A stretch of 64,000 nt of DNA. Origin: Pinus tabuliformis. Taxonomy: Eukaryota; Streptophyta; Pinopsida; Pinales; Pinaceae. The translations under genes and the position numbers were made by a program. Location: contig CM062820.1 in NCBI GenBank assembly GCA_031772625.1, positions 1,071,487,369 to 1,071,551,368 on the forward strand, in the 5' to 3' direction. The notes below the pieces were generated by a model. That model ran no database searches. It worked only from the letters and a program-made list of their open reading frames with translations, and was not told where the DNA came from. Below are positions 55,229 through 64,000 of the stretch, in pieces (positions within the stretch are counted from its first letter, which is position 1; the number at the start of each line of letters is the position of its first letter).

Positions 55229-56876
55229 GCATTCTACAACATAGTATGACCCCGATGTGTAAGTATGTCCGTGCTCAAAGTTAAATTTTAGCTAATGTTG
55301 ACCAACATAAAAATAAAAAATTAGAAATCTAAATAATGTTTATGTTCATCTCTCCAATAAATAATAATAATGAAAATAGAAAAAATTAATGTTGGCCCGA
55401 AACAAAAATGAAAATAACCATATAGATAAAAAAAATACAATACAATTATCTCATGCGTTTAGATAAAAAAAATTACAATACAATTATCTCATGCATTCAA
55501 TAGTTCTTTTATCATATACGTTGAATTTGAATGGATCATAAATTTACCTTCAACAAAAAAAATTACCACATTAAAATTCCAAATTAGGTAAAATTTTAAA
55601 CATCTTTACTCTTTACTAAAGCCACTACCATTTCTTAAATCAAAGTAAAAAGGTTAATTCAACACAAAGAATCCAAAATCTTGCTCTAAAATCTTTTAAT
55701 ATTTCTTTTAATTAATTATTTGTAAAATGAATCTTTAAAAGGAAAACCATATCATATGGATATATTAAAATCTTTATACACATAAATATTTCCACGTGAA
55801 AGTTGTAATATTCTAAAATATTCATTTGATGTAGTTTTATTATAAATTTTGTTATCGTGCCATGTAAAAAACAACGTTAAATCTAATATTAATATTAATA
55901 TATTATAATATATATTATTCAACTTAATAACTTTTAATTAATACAATATTAAATTTATTATAATATTAATTTTTTTATATTAATATATATGAGAGGGAAG
56001 AACAAAGACATAGAGTGATAGAGGTGGAGAGATAGAGGGAGTGAGAGAAAGGAAGAGAGAGTGAGGATAGAGAGATGGAGTTGGAAGGAGAGAAAGGGAG
56101 GGAAGAAGAAAGACATAGAGAGAGAAAAGTGGAGAGAGAGAGGGAGTGACAAGGAAGAGATGGAGAGAGAGTGTTTATACTTGGGAATGAGATAGAGAGA
56201 CAAAGAAGGGATATAGAAATACAAAAGAGAGATAGAGGGAGATAGAGATATAAATGGAAGGTGACGAGCGGGAAGAAGTGAGAGATAGAGAGACGAAGAA
56301 GGGATATAGAAATACAAAAGAGAGACAGAGGGAGATAGAGATATAGATGTAAGGTGAAGAGAGGGAAGAAGTAAGAGATAGAGGGATAGAAAGATAAATA
56401 TGGAGAGAGAGAGAGCATGTGTGTTTGGGGGGGGGGGTGGTCGGGGTGAGATAGAGAGACAAAGAAGGAGAGATAGATATAGATGGAGGGGGGAGAGAGG
56501 GAAGAAGATTTCTTGCACTAGATGTATTGATTTCAGTTTACATGGTGATTTCTAATCCTATTTGATTGTTTGCACTGGAGGAGATAAACTAAATTAAAGG
56601 GGAGAGGATGAATGAAAATAAAAGAACTATTGAACGCATGAGATAATTCTATTGTGATTTTTTTTTTTATCTATATGGTTATTTTCATTTTTTGTTTCGG
56701 GGAAACATTAATTTTTTCTATTTTCATTGTTATTATTTATTGGAGAGACGAACATAAACATTATTTAGATTTCTAATTTTTTATTTTTATGTTGGTTGGC
56801 ATTAGCTAAAATTTAACTTTGAGTACATACAAACTGACACATCAAGATCATACTGGACTTGGGCTGTAAAATGCGC
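55229..56876. mobile_element. Foldback element with about 270-bp terminal inverted repeats
   Basis: 55229-55520 and 56605-56876 are imperfect inverted repeats, starting GCGCATTCTACA on the left and ending GTAAAATGCGC on the right. They share 'CTCAAAGTTAAATTTTAGCT' and 'GATAATTATTTTCAT'-like words. A GA tract and AT-rich sequence lie between them, with no transposase. No convincing target duplication was found at the edges. Confidence 0.65.
55985..56513. repeat. Half-kilobase GA-rich purine tract
   Basis: Almost purely purine on the plus strand (GAGAGAGGGAG, GATAGAGGGAGATAGAG words), with some 75-120-bp internal repeats such as GAAGGGATATAGAAATACAA at 56203 and 56297. The Leu/Ser-rich minus-strand frames are a by-product. 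Mirror symmetry makes triplex (H-DNA) formation possible. Confidence 0.9.
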
Positions 56877-57164
56877 ACAATTAATATTTTTTTAAGCTAA
56901 CTTGAGTTTATTATTATTAATGTTTTTTTAACTACTCTAAATTTAAGTGGGGTTAATCTCCATGGAACAATGATCTACATCAATAACATATTATCATTAA
57001 ACTAAATTTATATTAATTACAAATTCACACATAATCAATGTCAACCAATTTATGTTAATTACAAATTCACACATCCAGACATGGAGTATGAACAAAATCA
57101 TGGCTTTGAAATATATAGAATTTAATCAACAAAATGACAAATGACGTTTGACAAATGACAAATG
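56877..57164. other. AT-rich interval, nothing recognised
   Basis: Contains a short repeat ATTACAAATTCACACAT (about 57018 and 57058). Confidence 0.6.
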
Positions 57165-58352
57165 AGAGGTAGGGAAAAATTTGGGTTTTGCTTTCATACT
57201 CATTCCAGTCCAAGCAGGAAAGAGGCCACTACTAGCAAGTTATTGATTGGATTGCAACGTACAAAATTATTCCATAGATAAGTGAATTATTTGGAATGTG
57301 TAGACAAATGAAGAAAAAAACGCAATGTCCTTATTCGTTGCTGTTCACTGACATGTTTGTAATGAATGTATGGCAACACTTTCCATGAAGAAGGATCTAC
57401 GCAATTCTCCATTTTTCATATCTATAACAAATCATAATATACACAAATATTCTATTGAGTATGTGGCTCTACGTTTTCCATATTAAAAACAAACAACATA
57501 CCATTTCAACCAACCATGAAACTAAATGCTAACAAATGAGCCTAGACTTATCTTGATCGACTGCATATTGGAAGGCTAAGAGTGCTTTGTGATTGGTAGT
57601 AATGAATCAGAGATGAAACGGTCAAGGAGAGCTTCAAGAGCATCAAACTAGATCCTGAGTAATCACTCAGAAGATCCAGAACAGGTAGAAAACCTAGTTT
57701 AGAATGAGTCTCAATTTTAAATATGATTTTTGTTTGTTAAACACATTAAATTTCCAAATTATCAAACAACAATTAAACATAACATGCTAGGCATAACACA
57801 ACATAGTGTGGAAGTTTAAAATTTATAGCACAATAATTTAATGTAATTGTAGTAAAGATGAACCTAATTCAAACCATGAGAGGCACACTTCATTTTATTT
57901 CCAGTGAAGGATAAGATCAATTAAATAATCATTTTTGTAATCGGGCATATTTTTGTTTTCCTTTTTTATATTAATGATGAAATGAAATTTTCAATATATT
58001 TTTTATTTTTTCCTTTTTAAATCTAAATATTTATTATTATTAAATATACTATTTTTTAACGTGTATTTAGTAAAAAAATAAAATAACAATTATAAAATAA
58101 TAAATAATATTATGAATTATGAAATGGATCATGAATGTATAGCTAAATTACAAAAATAAAATAAAAATTATAATATCATGAATTATGAAATGGATCATGG
58201 GTGTATACCTCAATTACAAAAAAAAACTGTGAATGTGTTATTAGTCATGCCTGGGGGATAGAACTCAAAACAGGTTTTGCCTCTGCACGATGACAAACTC
58301 ATAGGTCGGAGACGGCTGTGAAAGACTTTCACTAATTATATCTCAGTCAAAG
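57165..58352 (-). repeat. Right arm of the diverged long inverted repeat
   Basis: Reverse-complement partner of 34655-36390; the blocks are collinear from GAAAGCAAAACCCAAATTTT (57195, reversed) to GGTCGGAGACGGCTGTGA near 58296. The arms lie about 20.8 kb apart. Confidence 0.75.
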
Positions 58353-58959
58353 TCTTCCAACTCCTTGACCGGGGTTGTCTATCCTTTATTTGTCACCATG
58401 AAAAGGGACACACCTTACTAACCTATCCACTAGTGTCAACTCAGTCAATTCGCAGAACTATCTGAGCAAAAAGAGTTTGAAAATCTATAGCGCCTTTGAT
58501 TCACAGTACACAAGTTACCCAACAAAACAAGAAAATTCTTGGTGGATACGTGGTTATTGAATGAAGCTGATTTACTCACAATGAAAATAATTCAATACTT
58601 TATTTATGATTAGTATTAATTCGTCATCATAACTAGATAATAAAGTTGTATAATTATTTAAAATTTTATTAAAATTAAAAACAAATAAATATGTGAAACA
58701 TATTTATGTAAAATATGTGACATGCATGTTTTAGATTTTTTTTAAAAATTTAAAACCATTAAAAAAATATTTTGAATAAAATGATCTCATCTACTTTTAT
58801 TTTATTATTTTTATTAAAATATTTATGAATGTCATAAATTTTATGTTTTTTTATAAGGTTAAAAAAATCAAAATTACTTTTAATAATTTTGAAAACCTAT
58901 TTTCCATTGAAATTATTCAAATTTATCTTATTTTATTAATTATTAAGAATATGAAAATT
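58353..58959. other. AT-rich interval, nothing recognised
   Basis: Low-complexity AT-rich sequence from about 58550; 58353-58550 is more mixed but matches nothing else in the window. Confidence 0.55.
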
Positions 58960-59230
58960 AATCATGGTTAATTATGGTCAAATGTTGTACTGTGATAAAG
59001 ATTGTCTCAATATGAAAATAAATCATGGTCAACCATGGTCCAATTTCACGTTGTGACAAGGAAAGTCTCAATACAAAAATCAGCGATGGTCAACCATGTT
59101 TATTTTAGGGTTTATAATATTTATCTTAGGGTTTATATACCTTGGGTTTATAATATTAATCACTTGGGTTTAATATTATTCCCTTGGGTTCATAATCCGT
59201 TGGGCTTTTAGTATTATTCCCTTGGGTTTA
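58960..59230. repeat. CCATGGTCAA minisatellite with a longer unit
   Basis: A roughly 60-65-bp composite unit (GTCACATTGTGACAAAG, GTCTCAATATGAAAATC, then CATGGTCAACCATGG) is followed by CCTTGGGTTTATAATATT words. It is interrupted at 59230 by element H and continues at 62826. Confidence 0.88.
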
Positions 59231-60823
59231 TGATGAAAGGAGAAATTGCCCTAAGGCAATATCCCTTTCATTTCTAAAATATCGATCGTGGACCTGTGGG
59301 TTATGGGCCCACATTTCTATCGGAAGCGTTAATTGGCACTTTTGCCTTAAAAACTAGGACAACAACAGTCAGTGCAAATACACAGAAACACATGGAAACC
59401 CAACCATGAACACCTAAGGCCGGATCTTAAATAGAATAAACCCGTATCTATAAGCTCCTCGAATCCGCTCTTCCCAAGACTTTCCGTTGTTCTTCAATCT
59501 CCACCGTTGATCAACTTCACGATCCAACGGTCAACGCTTCATTGCATTCTCGGCTCATCGCACATCGCAATTTTCGCAATCCGCCAACACTTGATTCCTA
59601 CAAAATGTGAGAGTTAACCTTTGTCGTTCGATCAACCCTTTGATCTAACGGTCCATAGTCCTTCGCAACATTGCAAATCTGGGTTTATCGTAGACCCAAA
59701 CTCTTTTACCGAATGCGATTTGCGATTAAATCTTCGTCGTCGATCTGGTTCTTGATCCGACGGTTGATATCTTTCCCCGATCAACTGACTTGCTCAGTGA
59801 TCCTACGCCGTAGATCAAACTCCATTTGATCCGACGGTCCAGAATGATATCGGGTGGATCACTTACGCGACGTTTAACGCCTTCACGGACCCGATGAAAA
59901 TTATCATTCCCCGATCTATAAATGTTCGGGTCCGGCTATTTCCACATGCCTATTTCCTTTGGACAGAGCCGATGGGAATATTAAACTGTGATTTAATCGA
60001 TATCGGGTCTGTTTTTTGAATTAACCGGCGTGCATCTTCTGACCCGATATCTGTCGATTTAACTCATCTGTAGATCTGACGATCTAGATCAGTTCTCGTC
60101 TTTCCCTCGACTTCTGCCATTGATCGTCAATACTAACCGTCGATTTATAAGATCCGATAGCTCCTATGCATTACTTTGCCTATTCCTTTTTTGGCTCAAT
60201 CTCGTTCGCTATTGATGGAATCTGCATTAAAGCACAGTTCCTCTACCATACTCTGTTTTCACACACGACGTCCATATAACAATAAATCGATTAACATTTG
60301 ATCACCATCAATCCTTCAGTGATCGATGGTCGATCAACAAAACTATAAATAGGATTCACCTCTTTCGACACATAAACAATATATAACCATACAAATTCCA
60401 CATAACACACATATCTTATATTATACACAGAGTTAGATTACATTCTAAGGCATTTAAGCCTTAGGCACACTTTCCCCTCTTGATTACATTGAATCCACAC
60501 TTTTTACACAAATCTCTATCTATCGCTCTATCTCTCTCTCATCACCTTACACAGACTCTCTTATATAAGAAGTTACAAAAGGGAGGGATCATTTACGATC
60601 CATGAATTTCTCCCACAATCGCTCAACAAACCCCTAATCTCTCTATATGAATATATGACATATTAAATTATAGTAAATAAGTCTTCTAGAGACTTTATCC
60701 ATTCCATCATTTTAGCCTTGTTTTAACAGAATTTGCCTCTTGGTTTGCACGTTTGTCCATGTCTCCTCCTTCTCAGCTTTGGATTCCTCTTTTAGTGAAG
60801 AGTGCTCGGATGCTCCTACATCA
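59231..60823 (-). repeat. 3' LTR of element H
   Basis: 1593 bp, minus-strand TGATGTAG to TTTCATCA. A TTATATAAG box lies near 60562-60570, about 260 bp from the LTR start. This copy keeps more CG dinucleotides than the other. Confidence 0.93.
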
Positions 60824-61232
60824 GACTCCCGAGGCACAAAAATTTATGACCTCCTGGTCATATGCTTCTCCTTAATCCCATAACAATTCTACCCAATTCC
60901 TTAATGGAACTACCTTCATGATCTTCTATGAGCTACAACCAAACCTCTGCAGTAATAGTCTTCTCTGCTACATGATACCTCACCAAGCTTTCTCCTCTGA
61001 GCTTAGTCTTTTGGCATCCTTCTGGTTCTCTCCTCTGGAACCAATTGAGCACTCCTTGCTCTAGGTTGCTGCAAGTCTTCTCACCTTCTGCTGCCGCTAT
61101 CTGTACGACAGTAAAGACCATAAACTCGCCAAGCTTTAACACAATTGTACCTCCTTCTCTTTCTGCTTGCACTCCTTCTTCTACACGAAATCTCTTTTAC
61201 GCAGGAAAACCTTTCCCTGCTCTGATACCACT
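60824..61232 (-). other. Interior of element H
   Basis: A minus-strand frame at 60933-61172 (start not ATG; first ATG about 17 codons in) gives LKLGEFMVFTVVQIAAAEGE and VLNWFQRREPEGCQKTK. No domain recognised. It could be a captured host fragment or simply an open stretch. Confidence 0.6.
61219..61230 (-). promoter_or_regulatory. Primer-binding site of element H (initiator tRNA-Met)
   Basis: The minus strand reads TGGTATCAGAGC, two bases inside the 5' LTR end. Confidence 0.93.
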
Positions 61233-62825
61233 TGATGAAAGGAGAAATTGCCCTAAGGCAATATCCCTTTCATTTCTAAAATATCGATCATGGACCTATG
61301 GGTTATGGGCCCACGTTTCTATTGGAAGTATTAATTGGCACTTTTGCCTTAAAAACCGAGACAACAACAGTCAGCGCAAATACACAAAAACACATGGAAA
61401 CCTGACCATGAACGCCTAAGGCTGGATCTCAAATAGAATAAACCTGTATCTATAAACTCCTCGGATCCACTCTTTCCAAGCCTTTCTGCTCTTCTTCAAT
61501 GTCCACTGTTGATCAGCTTCACAATCCAATGGTCAACACTTCATCGCATTCTCGACTCATCACACATCGCAGTTTCCGCAATCCGCCAGCACTTGATTCC
61601 TGCGAAATGCAAGAGTTAACCTCCATCATTCAATCAACCCTTTGATCTAATGGTCCATAGTCCTTCACAAAATCGCAAATCTGGGTTTATCGCAGACCCA
61701 AACTCTTTTACCGAATGCGATTTGCGATTAAATCTCCATCGTCGATCTGGTTCTTGATCCGACGAATGATATCTTTCCTTGATCAATTGACTTGCTCGGT
61801 GATCCTACACCGTAGATCAAACTCCATTTGATCCGACGGTCCACAATGATATTGAGTGGATCACTTACACGATGTTTAACGCCTTCACAGAGCCGATGAA
61901 AATTATCATTCCCTGATCTATAAATGTTCGGGTCTAGCTATTTCCATGTGCCTATTTCCTTTGGACGGAGCCGATGGGAATATGAAACTGTGATTTAATC
62001 AATATCGGATCCGATTTTTGAATTAAATGGTGTGGATCTTCTGACCCGATATCTGTTGATTTCACTCATCTATAGATCTGATGATCTAGATCAGTTCTCG
62101 TCTTCACCTCGACTTCGGCCATTGATCACCAATACTAACCATCAATCTATAAGATCTGACGGCTCCTGTGCATTACTTCGTCTATTCCTTCTTTGACTCA
62201 ATCTCATTTGCTATTGATGGAATTTGTGTTAAAACACAGTTCCTTTGCCATAAATTGTTTTCACACATGACACCCATATAACAATAAATCTATTAACATT
62301 TGATCACCATCGATCCTTTAGTGACCGATGGTCAATCAACAAACCTATAAACAGGATTCAACTCTTTCGACACATAAACAATATACAACCACACAAATTC
62401 CACATAACACACATATCTTATATTATACACAGAGCTAGATTACATTCTAAGGCATTTCAGCCTTAGTCACACTTTCACCTCTCGATTACATTGAATCCAA
62501 ATTGTTTACACAAATCTCTATATGTTGCTCTATCTCTCTCTCATCACCTTACACAAAATCTCTTATATAAGAAGTTACAAAAGGGAGGGATTGTTTACGA
62601 TCCATGAATTTCTCCCAAAATCGCTCAACAAACCCCTAGTCTCTCTATACGCATACATGGAAGATTAAATTACAATAAATAAGTCTTTTAGAGACTTTAT
62701 CCATTCCATCATTTTAGCCCTGTTTTAGCAAAATTTGCCTCTTGGTTTTCACGTTTGTCTATGTCTCCTCCTTCTCAGCTTTGGATTCCTCTCTTAGTGA
62801 AGAGTGCTCAGATGCTCCTGCATCA
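61233..62825 (-). repeat. 5' LTR of element H
   Basis: 1593 bp, same ends as the 3' LTR, with many CG-to-TG/CA changes relative to it. Confidence 0.93.
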
Positions 62826-64000
62826 GTTTATTATTCCCTTGGGTTTATAATATCAATCCCTTGGGTTTATTAATCTAAGGGTTTAACCATGGTTGAGAAC
62901 AATCCAACTTCACATTGTGTCAAGGATTGTCTCAATATGAAAATCAAACATGGTCAACCATGTTTATTTAAGGTTTATAATATTTATCTTAAGGTTTATA
63001 TAACTCGTGTTTATATTATTCCCTTGGGTTTATAATATCAACCATGGTCAACCATGATCAATCATGGTCAACCATGGTCAATCATGGCCAACGGTGGTCA
63101 ACAATGGTCAATCATGGCCAATGATGGTTAACCATGGTTAATGATGTTTTGTAAAATCAATATTTTGAGACAATCTTTGTCATAATGTGACATTGGATCA
63201 TGGAGGCCCATGATTGAAAATGAAAATCAACCATGGCTTGACATCAGATTATGATAGATTGTCTCAATGTGAAAATCAATCATGGTCAATGATGGTCCAA
63301 TGTATTGTGACAAGGATTGTCTCAATATGAAAATCAATTGTGGTCAACCATGGTCAACCATGTTTATTTTAGGGTTTTTAATATTTATCTTAGGGTATAT
63401 AATATTAATCTATTTGTCTTAATATTATTCCTTTGGGATCATAATCCCTTGGGGTTTTAGTAGTAATCCCTTGGGTTTATTATTCCCATGGTTTAAACTA
63501 TCAATCCCTTGGGCTTATTAATCTAAGGGTTCATATTCCTAGGGCATAATATTATTCATAGGGTTTATAATAGTAACATTAGGTTTTAATATAAATCCTT
63601 TGGGTTTATAATCATGGTCAACCATGGTCAACCATTTTCCAACGTCACATTGTGACAAATATTGTCTCAATATGAAAATCAACCATGCTCAACCATTGCC
63701 AACCATTGTCAACCATGGTCAATCATGGTCAACCATGGTTCAATGTCACATTGTGATAGAGATTGTCCCAATATGAAAATAAACAATGGTCAAGCATGTT
63801 CCAATGTCATATTGTGACAAAGATTGTCTCAATTTGAAAATGAATCATGGTAAACCATGGTCCAATGTAGCATTATGACAAAGATTCTCTCAATATGAAA
63901 ATCAACCATAGTCAATCATGTTTATTTTAATATGTATAATATTTATCATAGGGTTTATATACCTCGGTTTATAATACTTATCTTGGGGTTTATCATAGGA
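62826..64000. repeat. CCATGGTCAA minisatellite, continued to window end
   Basis: The same composite unit as at 58960, with blocks of CCCTTGGGTTTATAATA between. At about 63165-63205 one GTCTCAATATG…GTCACATTG unit lies in inverted orientation relative to its neighbours. The array runs off the window. Confidence 0.88.

Larger units (their letters stand above)
59231..62825 (-). mobile_element. Short-interior LTR retrotransposon H
   Basis: Two LTRs of exactly 1593 bp (59231-60823 and 61233-62825) enclose only 409 bp. GTTTA flanks both ends (59226-59230, 62826-62830). The minus-strand PBS for initiator tRNA-Met fixes the orientation. It encodes no gag or pol and must be non-autonomous. The internal 409 bp hold one 79-codon frame of unknown nature. 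LTR differences are mostly C/T and G/A changes. Confidence 0.93.

Noticed and set aside
55958-56518. 186-codon Leu/Ser/Pro-rich frame that looks like a membrane protein
   Set aside because: It is the complement of the GA tract; all three minus-strand frames give the same kind of sequence.
34655-58352. Terminal inverted repeats of a single giant DNA transposon
   Set aside because: No transposase or target duplication is visible, the arms differ in length, and the contents are independent retroelements; kept only as a repeat pair.
60933-61172. 79-codon frame in element H as a gene
   Set aside because: No ATG at its start, no domain, and short enough to arise by chance.

Overview
The window is repeat-dominated nuclear DNA of a large plant genome. 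It holds nested LTR retrotransposons, LINE remnants, a possible Penelope-type remnant and degenerate minisatellites, and no convincing single-copy host gene. A conifer or other gymnosperm is my best guess, from the long LTRs, the depth of nesting and the Penelope-like motif; that is inference, and no species can be named from the sequence alone.

Layout. Positions 1-10716 hold old debris: a possible LTR remnant, the 3' half of a minus-strand Ty3/gypsy chromovirus (chromodomain, integrase, RNase H; 1979-3733), an unidentified decayed coding-like stretch (4430-6150), a LINE piece (about 7600-8280) and a decayed 466-codon reading frame of unknown family (8991-10390). A minus-strand Ty1/copia element A (10717-34506) follows. 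It is split at 15309/33394 by a complete 18.08-kb minus-strand Athila/Tat-like Ty3/gypsy element B (15310-33393; TSD CTATT, LTRs of 2085 and 2075 bp, tRNA-Asp primer site). B encodes gag, pol and two extra sense ORFs downstream of integrase. B itself carries the 3' half of a plus-strand copia element C (25441-28372), which replaces B's N-terminal reverse transcriptase, and a solo LTR D (18974-19981; TSD GGGGG).

From 34.5 to 58.5 kb a diverged long inverted repeat (34655-36390 against 57165-58352) encloses two LINE remnants, a TTGACC/CCATGG minisatellite and a minus-strand copia element F (42166 to about 54100). The minisatellite contains a 204-bp foldback with a hammerhead-like core. F is split by E (43542-51452; TSD TCGGT), a non-autonomous element encoding only zinc knuckles and an aspartic protease. 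E carries a striking array of pseudoknot-like repeats. A foldback element with about 270-bp terminal inverted repeats and a half-kilobase GA tract lies at 55229-56876. The end of the window is minisatellite again, in the opposite orientation, with an LTR element H (59231-62825; TSD GTTTA) that has identical-length 1593-bp LTRs around only 409 bp.

How it fits together. B, D, E and H keep matching target-site duplications, so the order of insertion can be read: A before B, B before C and D, F before E. All pol genes carry stops, frameshifts or deletions; B's gag and E's gag-protease ORF are the longest intact frames. The most original signals are the pseudoknot array in E, the hammerhead-like foldback, and the TTCCTGTAGAA motif family that recurs through B.
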